A stretch of 8,515 nt of DNA from Anaerolineae bacterium (GTDB lineage Bacteria; Chloroflexota; Anaerolineae; 4572-78; NAK82): assembly GCA_030598425.1 (NCBI GenBank), contig JAUVPY010000083.1, positions 1 to 8,515 of the forward strand, read 5' to 3'. Numbering within the stretch: position 1 is the stretch's first letter; every line of letters begins with the position of its first letter. A program made the translations under genes and the position numbers. Positions 1 through 5,078 of the stretch are shown in pieces. The notes under the pieces are model-generated. The model did not search any database, was not told the DNA's origin, and was given only the letters and a program-made list of their open reading frames with translations.

Positions 1-572
1 ATTTCGGCATCGGCGCGGTCGAGGCGAGCGCGGATCTGCTCACCCACCCGAGCAATATCAGCGTCACCAACACCTTCCAGATCGTCGAGCGAGCGGATGG
101 TCTTGGCGGCGATTTCTTTGCTCTTGGCAAGCTCTAACAACGCCAACAGGTGTTCGCGCTCCTGCTTGATGGTGGTCAGTTTGGCCTCGAGCTTAAGCCG
201 CGCGTCGTTGAGCTTGTCGGCCTCAATCTGCTGCCTTTCCCATTGCTCTTGGTATTCCTGGGCCAGTTCGCCTTTGGAGTTGTATTGCGACTGGGCGGCA
301 ATTGCCAGATCCTCCTTACCCAGCTTTAGCAGGCGATCAATGTCGGCGTCCAACTGGTCAGATTCGGCCCGATAGAGCTCATACTTGCGCCTGAGTGTCT
401 TCACCTGCCCCCGCACGGTCACCAGCGCGTCTCGCAGGTCATCCAAATTGTCCTCAGCCTGGCGAATATACTCGTCAAGCACGGCGACGGAATTGGCTTT
501 GAGTGCATTATCCACCATGGCGTGCAAATTGGCTGAGATCAAAGTCTGTACTTTGCTGAGCAGTGAAGCCAT
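1..572 (-). CDS. pspA: PspA/IM30-family membrane-stress protein, 3' end cut off by the window
   Basis: PspA/IM30 proteins are coiled-coil, ESCRT-III-like peripheral membrane proteins that coat and stabilise stressed cytoplasmic membrane. The visible 190 residues begin MASLLSKVQTLISANLHAMV, matching the family's amphipathic N-terminal helix and the LxANxxAxxD pattern. They continue as almost uninterrupted charged helix rich in Glu, Lys, Arg and Gln (residues about 30-175), as expected for the long hairpin coiled coil. Full-length members are usually around 220-260 residues, so only the C-terminus is missing. The ATG at 570-572 follows AAGGAGGG (581-588) with 8 nt spacing, a strong ribosome site. 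The gene lies 209 bp downstream of the DUF5667 gene on the same strand, so it may share envelope-stress control with the ECF sigma pair; that link is inferred. A variant of the usual 'PEKML' segment (here ANSVAVLDEYI) means it could be a divergent PspA-like paralogue. Confidence 0.85.
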   Translation of the reverse strand, partial: MASLLSKVQTLISANLHAMVDNALKANSVAVLDEYIRQAEDNLDDLRDALVTVRGQVKTLRRKYELYRAESDQLDADIDRLLKLGKEDLAIAAQSQYNSKGELAQEYQEQWERQQIEADKLNDARLKLEAKLTTIKQEREHLLALLELAKSKEIAAKTIRSLDDLEGVGDADIARVGEQIRARLDRADAE

Positions 573-580
573 TTGGTAAA

Positions 581-588
581 CCCTCCTT
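581..588 (-). promoter_or_regulatory. Ribosome binding site of the PspA-like gene
   Basis: On the minus strand this reads AAGGAGGG, an essentially perfect Shine-Dalgarno match, 8 nt before the ATG at 572-570. It fixes the start of the gene. Confidence 0.8.
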
Positions 589-688
589 AATTGACTGAGT
601 GATAATATCCGCTATTGGCAGCCTAATCTTACCACAACCTTGTCAAAAATTCCAGACTCAAGGCTGACCACGTGCTGACGAAAAGAGT

Positions 689-713
689 GGGCGCAGCAAT
701 ATGCGCTACGCCC
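689..713 (-). terminator. Possible terminator downstream of the sigma/DUF5667 operon
   Basis: GGGCG (689-693) can pair with CGCCC (709-713). After one C/A mismatch, AGC (695-697) can pair with GCT (705-707), leaving a 7-nt loop. On the minus strand the hairpin is followed by a pyrimidine stretch, CACTCTTTTC. It lies about 70 nt after the DUF5667 stop codon, in the 209-bp gap before the pspA-like gene. The stem is short and the T-run impure, so the call is tentative. If it is not a terminator, read-through into pspA is possible. Confidence 0.3.
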
Positions 714-781
714 CGTCAATCGAAGATCAGGCGAATCCTGAGAATCCTAATAGTCCTTAGGCAAAGGAGTGTACGATCCGC

Positions 782-2008
782 CTACTTGTTTTTGTCCTTA
801 CTATTTGCCGGTTTGTCTGACTTGTCGTGCTTCCCGTCGCTATCTCCCCGTTCAGAGCCCCTGCCCGGAGCCGGACCTATCCCCCCTTTGCTCTTATCTG
901 GTGAGCCTGGTCCATCTTTCTCCGACTCCTTACCGAGACCTTGGCTGTGGTTCAATTCTCCAGGCTTACCTCGGCCTCGCCCTTGGCCGTGATTGGGCTC
1001 CTTAACCTCGTCCTGGCCGTAGCCACGTCCCTGACCACGGTTCGGATCTTCAGCCTCGCCTTGGTTATGGCCTTGGCCCTGCCCGCGACCTTGCCCCGGC
1101 GGGTGGAATTCATCCGTAGCCTCAGATGGAACGGATGGCGTACCTGATATATCCTCAGCGGAAGGTGTTCCCTGTTTTTTATTCGGGGGATTTTTGTCGC
1201 CGGCGTGACCAGGTGGCGTGATGGGTAGGCCAGGGCCAGTTGCATGCTCTAGAGCAGACCGGGCACGCGCGTGTCCTCGCGCCGAGGCTTCGAGCGCCCG
1301 CTCCAATCCTGGACGGGCCGCCGAGGGCGCTTTTTTCAGCACACGGCCTAATACCATCTGTTGGTACTCAGTGTGAATGACTGCAACCGTCAACAACTCA
1401 ATCCCAGCCTGCTCGGCAGCGCCCAAAGCTCGGTCGGTCTCCTGCTCCAGGGCGGCCAAGAGCGCCTCATCAGTCACGCCATCGCGCACCACGAGGGCTT
1501 CTATCTCACGCAGTCGACGATCCGCCCAGACCAAATGAGCACGCGCCTGAAGCTGGGGGGTAGGCGCCGCCGATGACACGAAAGCCTCCGTCGCCCGTTT
1601 CACGGGGTAAAGCAGATTTCCGGGCAAGCTTGCCGATGCAGCCGAAACCGTGCCAGCGCTCAGAACTACACAGAGCAAAAGTACACCAGCTACGGCCGCC
1701 GCGACCAGCCGGCGCGGACCAGCAAAAAGACCAGGGACGCTTCTTCGCCGAGCAGATCCTAGCTGATTCCCTCGCCGATGACGCAACTGAGCAGCACGAG
1801 CCAGCAGACGAGCCTCGCCAACACTGAAGCCGTCGGGGGATATGCTCGGGCCGTCCGGTGCCTGCAATATGGTGGCTGTGCGCAGCAGAGGCGCCAGTCG
1901 CTCAGCATGGGATGGATAACGGACCAGGCAATCTTCCAGCCCTTCACCCGCGCACAACCGATCCAAACAGGCATTCAATGCGCGATCGAAATCGACGCCT
2001 TCAGTCAC
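782..2008 (-). CDS. DUF5667-domain membrane protein, probable anti-sigma/sensor partner of the adjacent ECF sigma factor
   Basis: The 408-residue protein has a cytoplasmic N-terminus (1-100) of helical, sigma-contact-like character (DFDRALNACLDRLCAGEGLE, then YPSHAERLAPLL). One transmembrane helix follows at about 101-125. An extracytoplasmic DUF5667 region starts with LPGNLLYPVKRATEAF (128-143) and runs as helices to about 255. The tail is long, disordered and rich in Gly, Gln, Pro and Lys. Residues 305-360 hold about three imperfect repeats of a GQGRG...E(P/L)NH unit, and the C-terminus is Lys/Asp-rich (SKDKNK). The GTG start at 2006-2008 overlaps the sigma stop as GTGA, implying translational coupling and joint function. 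Single-pass proteins encoded directly after an ECF gene are usually its anti-sigma factor; that role is inferred here, and no zinc-binding HxxxCxxC motif is seen. The PPGH motif (residues 265-268) recurs in the divergently encoded secreted protein. Confidence 0.8.
   Translation of the reverse strand: MTEGVDFDRALNACLDRLCAGEGLEDCLVRYPSHAERLAPLLRTATILQAPDGPSISPDGFSVGEARLLARAAQLRHRRGNQLGSARRRSVPGLFAGPRRLVAAAVAGVLLLCVVLSAGTVSAASASLPGNLLYPVKRATEAFVSSAAPTPQLQARAHLVWADRRLREIEALVVRDGVTDEALLAALEQETDRALGAAEQAGIELLTVAVIHTEYQQMVLGRVLKKAPSAARPGLERALEASARGHARARSALEHATGPGLPITPPGHAGDKNPPNKKQGTPSAEDISGTPSVPSEATDEFHPPGQGRGQGQGHNQGEAEDPNRGQGRGYGQDEVKEPNHGQGRGRGKPGELNHSQGLGKESEKDGPGSPDKSKGGIGPAPGRGSERGDSDGKHDKSDKPANSKDKNK
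929..1096 (-). repeat. Gly/Gln/Arg-rich imperfect tandem repeats in the DUF5667 protein tail
   Basis: This segment encodes residues 305-360 and contains successive units beginning GQGRGQGQGHNQ, GQGRGYGQDEV and GQGRGRGKPGEL, then a degenerate SQGLGKES. Several units end in EPNH or ELNH. The unit length varies (about 14-20 residues), so the repeat is imperfect at both DNA and protein level. It predicts a flexible extracytoplasmic tail. Confidence 0.7.
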
Positions 2009-2550
2009 GATTCAATCTCCAAGAGGCGACGCAACGACGCCAACGCCCGGTGTTGAAGCGCCTTGACCGCCCCTTCGGTCTTTCCCAATAACCTTGCTAC
2101 CTCTGCTGTCGAAAAGCCAGCGATGAAACGCAGGGAGATAACCTGCTGCTGATCCTCCGTCAGGTGATTCACAGCCTCCCACGCTCGGCGGACATCGTCC
2201 TGGAAAGCAGCCAATTGATGCGGGTCTGTTTCCCCACCTGCTGCCAGCCCCTCGTTCAGGGGCGCGACGTGCCGTCTGCCCTGCCGCCGGTAATGATCAC
2301 CCACCCGCGCGTGGGCAATTCGATACAGCCAGGCCTCGAAGGGACGCCCCGTGTCCTGATACGACGGCAAGCCCTCCAAGGCGCGCTCGAATACGTCGCC
2401 TACCACATCTTCGGCAACGGCTTGATCTCCCACTCGGTAATACACATCGCGAAAGATCGTGTTAGCGTGCCGACGATATAATTCACCGAGAGCCTCCTCA
2501 TCATAGGCTTTTGCCCTTTCGATCAAATGGCTCTCACTGGCATCCCGCAC
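2005..2550 (-). CDS. ECF-type RNA polymerase sigma factor
   Basis: This 181-residue sigma70-family protein has the two-domain ECF layout and no sigma1 or sigma3 region. Sigma2 spans about residues 18-90, with LGELYRRHANTIFRDVYYRV, the AEDVVGDVFERAL core-binding helix and a FEAWLYRIAHARVGDHYRR region that contacts the -10 element. Sigma4 spans about 125-177, with LTEDQQQVISLRFIAGFSTA and the helix-turn-helix EVARLLGKTEGAVKALQHRAL that reads the -35 element. Length and order match the family. The GTG start (2548-2550) is supported by GGAGAG (2558-2563) 7 nt upstream. The stop overlaps the DUF5667 start by 4 bp, so the two proteins are made together, and the sigma is probably held inactive by that membrane protein until a signal arrives (inferred). 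A minus-strand promoter candidate at 2756-2784 would give a leader of about 200 nt. Confidence 0.93.
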   Translation of the reverse strand: MRDASESHLIERAKAYDEEALGELYRRHANTIFRDVYYRVGDQAVAEDVVGDVFERALEGLPSYQDTGRPFEAWLYRIAHARVGDHYRRQGRRHVAPLNEGLAAGGETDPHQLAAFQDDVRRAWEAVNHLTEDQQQVISLRFIAGFSTAEVARLLGKTEGAVKALQHRALASLRRLLEIES

Positions 2551-2557
2551 CGAATGA

Positions 2558-2563
2558 CTCTCC
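2558..2563 (-). promoter_or_regulatory. Ribosome binding site of the sigma gene
   Basis: It reads GGAGAG on the minus strand, 7 nt before the GTG at 2550-2548, and supports choosing this GTG as the initiator. Confidence 0.6.
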
Positions 2564-2581
2564 GATCGTCGACGATGAGCC

Positions 2582-2718
2582 TAAGAAACTGTCTGAGAAG
2601 CCCTGATTGGACCTCCGAAGTCTAAAGAATGGCCCTTTGGATGGCGTGTTTCTTGACAGACGAGGCCAGCCATCGGAGACCTCAGAGGTCTTCACTCAAC
2701 TTTTCAGACGCACTCTTA
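2582..2718. repeat. 137-bp element with about 41-bp interrupted terminal inverted repeats (MITE-like)
   Basis: The left end (2582-2622) reads TAAGA, 4 nt, GTCTGAGAAG, 9 nt, GACCTCCGAAGTC. The reverse complement of the right end (2678-2718) reads TAAGA, 4 nt, GTCTGAAAAG, 9 nt, GACCTCTGAGGTC. All three blocks match with identical spacing, and the blocks differ at three positions. The GACCTC block is itself palindromic (perfect at 2678-2690). A gatggc/gccatc pair inside (about 2639-2673) could extend a cruciform or RNA hairpin. No transposase and no clear target-site duplication are seen. It may be a miniature inverted-repeat element, a remnant of an insertion sequence, or a structured part of the sigma mRNA leader. 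Confidence 0.6.
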
Positions 2719-2732
2719 AAGACGGCTCTAGT

Positions 2733-2742
2733 AGTGTACACT
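2733..2742. promoter_or_regulatory. 10-bp perfect palindrome, possible operator
   Basis: The sequence is AGTGTACACT. It lies just downstream of the predicted start of transcription for the sigma operon (about 2749 on the minus strand), a typical place for repressor binding. A 10-bp palindrome can arise by chance, so this is only a candidate. Confidence 0.25.
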
Positions 2743-2755
2743 CACTGGTGCGGTC

Positions 2756-2784
2756 ATTATATCATACCGCTTTAGGGCCGAAAA
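2756..2784 (-). promoter_or_regulatory. Probable promoter of the sigma/DUF5667 operon (extended -10)
   Basis: On the minus strand, TGATATAAT (2764-2756) matches the extended -10 consensus TGnTATAAT exactly. A weak -35, TTTTCG (2784-2779), lies 17 nt upstream, as is common with extended -10 promoters. Transcription would begin near 2749, giving a leader of about 199 nt that includes the whole inverted-repeat element. The -10 lies inside a 5-bp-arm inverted repeat, GCGGT (2750-2754) and ACCGC (2766-2770), which could be a repressor site. No ECF-style GGAAC -35 motif is seen, so autoregulation by this sigma is not evident. Confidence 0.5.
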
Positions 2785-2864
2785 GGATACGGCCGACGAT
2801 AAACATAGAAACAGGACCATCTTCCCATTGGTGCCCCCCGTAACCTTTTCTCCTCCAGCGCGGT

Positions 2865-2894
2865 ATGACTGGTGAATTGGTCATTCATCATAAT
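2865..2894 (+). promoter_or_regulatory. Weak promoter candidate for the secreted-protein gene
   Basis: ATGACT (2865-2870, four of six to TTGACA) lies 18 nt before CATAAT (2889-2894, five of six to TATAAT). The predicted transcript would start near 2901, only about 15 nt before the ATG. The palindrome TGAATTGGTCATTCA (2873-2887; 5-bp arms, 5-nt spacer) sits in the promoter spacer and could be an operator. Evidence is limited to sequence resemblance. Confidence 0.3.
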
Positions 2895-2902
2895 AGAGCA
2901 GA

Positions 2903-2908
2903 AAGGAG
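2903..2908 (+). promoter_or_regulatory. Ribosome binding site deciding the start of the secreted-protein gene
   Basis: AAGGAG lies 7 nt before the ATG at 2916. The in-frame upstream ATG at 2865 lacks such a site and would put 17 polar residues before the signal peptide, so 2916 is the better start. Confidence 0.8.
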
Positions 2909-2915
2909 TACTCAG

Positions 2916-3605
2916 ATGAGACGAGCAATACTTCCTGTTATTCTGGGACTGCTTGGGGTTACACTCTTCCTCACCTCAGCGGCCTTGGCCGCCCCCAGCC
3001 AACCAACGGCGCTTCCCGTTAGGGGGAACAGATTTCAGTTGGAGGATCCTATCACCGACCCCATCAGCCATACCACTTCCGTTTCCCATCCCGTTGCGTC
3101 GGCCATCGCCGAGTATTTCGCCGAGTATTTCGACGTGGACGCCTCGGTGATCGCTGCGCTCCACGACGAAGGGCTCGGTTTCGGCGTCATCGCCCACGCC
3201 TACTTCGTCGCACGCACCCTCGGCGTCGCACGCACCCTCGGCGGCACCGTCACGCCAGACATGGTCCTTGACGAGTTCCAGGCCGGCAAAGGCTGGGGCG
3301 AGATCATCAAAGACTACGGCCTGCATCCCGGACTGGCAGGACGCGGCGGGAACCTGGGCGGTATCATGTCGGGACGCGATCGAATGCTGCCTCCCGGTCA
3401 GCTCAAGAAGCTTCCACCCGAAGAGGCTGATACGTTGATACCGCCCGGTCATCTCAAGAAGAATGAGTCTGAGGGTAGCTCCGATTTTGTACCGCCTGGC
3501 CAGCTCAAGAAGTCCGATGGAGACGAAAGTGAAGACCATGGCGGTCCCCCCGGCGTGCTACCAGGCCATTCCAAAGACAAAGGGAAAAAGGGCAAGAAAC
3601 CCTGA
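2916..3605 (+). CDS. Secreted protein with duplicated GxG(F/W)G motif and PPG(Q/H)LKK repeats, function unknown
   Basis: The 229-residue product starts with a classic signal peptide: MRR, a hydrophobic core, and a likely cut after SAALA (about residue 25). A helical domain (about 59-138) holds two related motifs, HDEGLGFGVIAHAY (83-96) and AGKGWGEIIKDYGLHPG (123-139), a two-fold repeat around GxG(F/W)GxI...Y. NLGGIMSGRDR follows. The tail carries PPGQLKK (159-165), PPGHLKK (176-182) and PPGQLKK (193-199), then a degenerate PPGVLPGHSKDK and a run of Lys/Gly. Two in-frame tandem duplications, 12 bp and 18 bp, lie in the domain. It resembles uncharacterised exported proteins I associate with Chloroflexota, but no enzymatic motif is visible and I assign no function. 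Divergence from the sigma/DUF5667 pair and the shared PPG(Q/H) and Lys-rich tails suggest a regulatory or partner link (inferred). A hairpin terminator follows. Confidence 0.85.
   Translation: MRRAILPVILGLLGVTLFLTSAALAAPSQPTALPVRGNRFQLEDPITDPISHTTSVSHPVASAIAEYFAEYFDVDASVIAALHDEGLGFGVIAHAYFVARTLGVARTLGGTVTPDMVLDEFQAGKGWGEIIKDYGLHPGLAGRGGNLGGIMSGRDRMLPPGQLKKLPPEEADTLIPPGHLKKNESEGSSDFVPPGQLKKSDGDESEDHGGPPGVLPGHSKDKGKKGKKP
3108..3131 (+). repeat. 12-bp perfect tandem duplication within the secreted-protein gene
   Basis: GCCGAGTATTTC occurs twice back to back (3108-3119 and 3120-3131), encoding AEYF-AEYF at residues 65-72. It preserves the frame and adds four residues to a predicted helix. Confidence 0.9.
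3207..3242 (+). repeat. 18-bp perfect tandem duplication within the secreted-protein gene
   Basis: GTCGCACGCACCCTCGGC is repeated exactly (3207-3224 and 3225-3242), encoding VARTLG twice at residues 98-109. It is in frame and identical at every third-codon position, so it looks recent. Confidence 0.92.
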
Positions 3606-3672
3606 AGAGACGATGTAAGTTAGCGCTTCGCGGCGCTGAGACATTGCCGTGAAGAATTCGAGGCAAACATAG

Positions 3673-3704
3673 ATGATAGGGGCAGGAGAACCTGCCCCTA
3701 TCAT
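3673..3704. terminator. Bidirectional hairpin terminator between convergent genes
   Basis: A perfect 14-bp stem pairs ATGATAGGGGCAGG (3673-3686) with CCTGCCCCTATCAT (3691-3704) around the loop AGAA. It is followed by TATATT on the plus side, and the minus side reads into an A/T-containing flank. It lies 67 bp after the stop of the secreted-protein gene and 38 bp past the stop of the deacetylase-like gene on the opposite strand, so it probably ends both transcripts. There is no long pure T-run. Confidence 0.8.
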
Positions 3705-3742
3705 TATATTCTACTGCTAAGAGACAACTACCATCAAGTACT

Positions 3743-4780
3743 TCAACCTCCGCTATCGAGGCCGTGCAATTGGCGCAACGAGGCGATGTAGTCCGTGACA
3801 TCGGGCTCAGCCCAACGCGCAGGGCCCAGGGGGTCTTCTACCACTTCATCGCCCACCAATGCGCGGAAGGTGTTCAAGATGCCGTGGCTGAGCACCTGCA
3901 GATGATAGCCCCCCTCCAAAGTGAAGACAATACGGCCGCCGCACAACTCTTGGGCCAGCGAAATCAATGTCTGGACGATCCAGGCATATCCTCCCAGCGA
4001 TAAGCCCAGACTGGCCAAAGGGTCATCCCAATGGGCATCAAACCCAGCCGACACGAGGATCAGGTCAGGCTCAAAGCGGCGCGCGATGGGGATAACCACC
4101 TGCTGGTACAACTGCTGGAAGACCTTGTCCCCCGCCCCGGAAGACAGCGGCATATTTACGACGGTTCCCTCACCTGGCCCACTTCCGATCTCACGAGCAG
4201 CCCCAGTGCCGGGATAATATGGATACTGGTGCGTAGAGATGAAGCAGACGGCTGAGTCTTCCTCGACCATAGCCTGGGTGCCATTGCCATGATGCACGTC
4301 GAAATCCACAATGAGCACCCGGTCGAGGCCTCGGTCCATGCGGGCTGCCTGGGCGGCGATAGCTACGTTTCCAAACAGGCAAAAGCCCATCCCGTGACCT
4401 GGCATGGCGTGGTGACCAGGTGGCCGCACCAGCGCAAAGGCGTTATCTACCTGGCCATCAATCACCGCCAACGTGGCCTCTACCAGCCCGCCCGCGGCCA
4501 TAAGCCCCGCTTCATAAGAAGCGGCGTTGGTATAGGTATCCGCGTCCAGATGACCTCCACCTCGTTCCGAGATTCTCTTCACCTGATCTACATAGCCCGC
4601 CTGGTTGTCGCGCGTAAACTCTTCGAGCGTGGCCGGTCGCGCCGGGACATAGGTCAACCGTGACAGCATATCGGTCTTCTCCAACAGGGCCAATACTTCC
4701 TCGAGCCTGGTCCTGTTTTCCGGATGGCCGGGCAGATCATGCTTGAGGAAAACCTCGTCATACACGTAGCCGGTAGTCAT
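3743..4780 (-). CDS. Histone deacetylase-family (class II-like) zinc deacetylase/amidohydrolase
   Basis: This 345-residue cytoplasmic enzyme belongs to the arginase/deacetylase fold family, which removes acetyl groups from lysines, polyamines or related amides. The family landmarks are intact: GHPENRTRLE (18-27), RPPGHHA with the catalytic His pair (123-124), FDVHHGNGTQ with zinc ligands Asp161 and His163, SAGFDAHWDDPL with zinc ligand Asp248, and LEGGY with the transition-state Tyr292. The order and length are normal for bacterial class II-like members. The exact substrate (acetyl-polyamine, protein or small molecule) cannot be told from sequence. FCLFGN (133-138) replaces the more usual FCLFNN. 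The ATG at 4778-4780 is chosen because AAGGAG lies upstream (4792-4797, 11 nt) and homology begins there. An upstream in-frame ATG at 4811-4813 (356 residues) has only a poor ribosome site but is possible. It is divergent from thyX and has its own promoter at 4867-4895. Confidence 0.92.
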   Translation of the reverse strand: MTTGYVYDEVFLKHDLPGHPENRTRLEEVLALLEKTDMLSRLTYVPARPATLEEFTRDNQAGYVDQVKRISERGGGHLDADTYTNAASYEAGLMAAGGLVEATLAVIDGQVDNAFALVRPPGHHAMPGHGMGFCLFGNVAIAAQAARMDRGLDRVLIVDFDVHHGNGTQAMVEEDSAVCFISTHQYPYYPGTGAAREIGSGPGEGTVVNMPLSSGAGDKVFQQLYQQVVIPIARRFEPDLILVSAGFDAHWDDPLASLGLSLGGYAWIVQTLISLAQELCGGRIVFTLEGGYHLQVLSHGILNTFRALVGDEVVEDPLGPARWAEPDVTDYIASLRQLHGLDSGG

Positions 4781-4866
4781 CGTGGGCAATTCTCCTTCGT
4801 CAGTGATGGTCATCCAACGCCCCCAGAACCCAAGCGCGGGCGCTCAACAAGTCTAGCCGCAAGTCC

Positions 4867-4895
4867 ATCATAGAATGGCAAAGCTCAAATGTCAA
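4867..4895 (-). promoter_or_regulatory. Strong sigma70-type promoter of the deacetylase-like gene
   Basis: On the minus strand, a perfect -35 TTGACA (4895-4890), a 17-nt spacer and -10 TATGAT (4872-4867, five of six). Transcription would start near 4860, leaving about 80 nt of leader to the preferred ATG at 4780, or about 47 nt to the alternative ATG at 4813. Confidence 0.75.
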
Positions 4896-4904
4896 GGTAA
4901 GGGC

Positions 4905-5003
4905 AGGAATCAGGGGATTAGGAAATAAGGGAATCGGGGACAAGGTGACCAAATGCATTCCCGTTCTGGCACCAGAGCCCTGATTTCCCGATTCCTGATT
5001 CTC
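4905..5003. repeat. Degenerate inverted repeat of AATCAGG/GGAAAT-type sequence
   Basis: The left arm, about 4906-4930 (ggaatcaggggattagg...), resembles the reverse complement of the right arm, about 4978-5003 (agaatcaggaatcggg...), with small indels. The arms are separated by about 47 nt. The right arm itself looks like degenerate copies of a GATTCCT-like unit. It lies between the two divergent promoters and could be simple-sequence decay, a remnant of a dispersed repeat, or an intergenic hairpin. Confidence 0.45.
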
Positions 5004-5021
5004 TGACTCCTGAACAGTACT

Positions 5022-5049
5022 TTGCACAAGGTCATCGGATGGGTATAAT
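5022..5049 (+). promoter_or_regulatory. Probable thyX promoter
   Basis: A perfect -10 TATAAT (5044-5049) is preceded at 16 nt by TTGCAC (5022-5027), a partial -35. The transcript would start near 5056, giving a leader of about 20-25 nt that contains the ribosome site. Confidence 0.65.
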
Positions 5050-5064
5050 GCTATAGAAGCCAAC

Positions 5065-5073
5065 GGAGGAGGG
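5065..5073 (+). promoter_or_regulatory. thyX ribosome binding site
   Basis: GGAGGAGGG ends 5 nt before the ATG at 5079; the first GGAGG is 9 nt from it. This strong site confirms the start. Confidence 0.8.
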
Positions 5074-5078
5074 TTGTC

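Larger units (their letters stand above)
2551..2915. other. Divergent intergenic region between the sigma operon and the secreted-protein gene
   Basis: This 365-bp stretch has no convincing gene. It holds, from left to right, the sigma-gene ribosome site, a 137-bp element with terminal inverted repeats (2582-2718), a 10-bp palindrome (2733-2742), an extended -10 promoter facing the sigma gene inside a GCGGT/ACCGC inverted repeat (2750-2770), a weak promoter candidate facing the secreted-protein gene, a 15-bp palindrome (2873-2887), and that gene's ribosome site. A short open frame on the plus strand around 2607-2843 has no ribosome site and no recognisable product. Confidence 0.75.
4781..5078. 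other. Divergent promoter region between the deacetylase-like gene and thyX
   Basis: Nearly 300 bp with no supported gene. It holds the deacetylase ribosome site (4792-4797), its minus-strand promoter (4867-4895), a degenerate inverted repeat (4905-5003), the thyX promoter (5022-5049) and the thyX ribosome site (5065-5073). The short open frame crossing it on the minus strand has a low-complexity product and is not credible. Confidence 0.75.

Noticed and set aside
641..646. TTGACA (minus strand) upstream of the PspA-like gene as a promoter -35
   Set aside because: No -10-like hexamer lies at 16-18 nt; the nearest AT-rich hexamer (TATTAT, 602-607) is more than 30 nt away.
2865..2915. In-frame upstream ATG (2865) extending the secreted protein by 17 residues
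   Set aside because: No ribosome site precedes it, while AAGGAG sits 7 nt before the ATG at 2916, which begins a textbook signal peptide.
2976..3539. 187-codon open frame on the minus strand opposite the secreted-protein gene
   Set aside because: It is a shadow of the real gene. The plus-strand frame has a signal peptide, ribosome site, repeats and a terminator, and the minus-strand product has no recognisable features.
3622..3637. AGCGC/GCGCT hairpin just after the secreted-protein gene
   Set aside because: It has only 5-bp arms and no T-run; the much stronger hairpin at 3673-3704 explains termination.
4781..4813. Upstream ATG at 4811-4813 as start of the deacetylase-like gene
   Set aside because: It has only a weak G-rich upstream stretch, whereas AAGGAG precedes the ATG at 4778-4780 and family similarity begins there. 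It is kept as an alternative.
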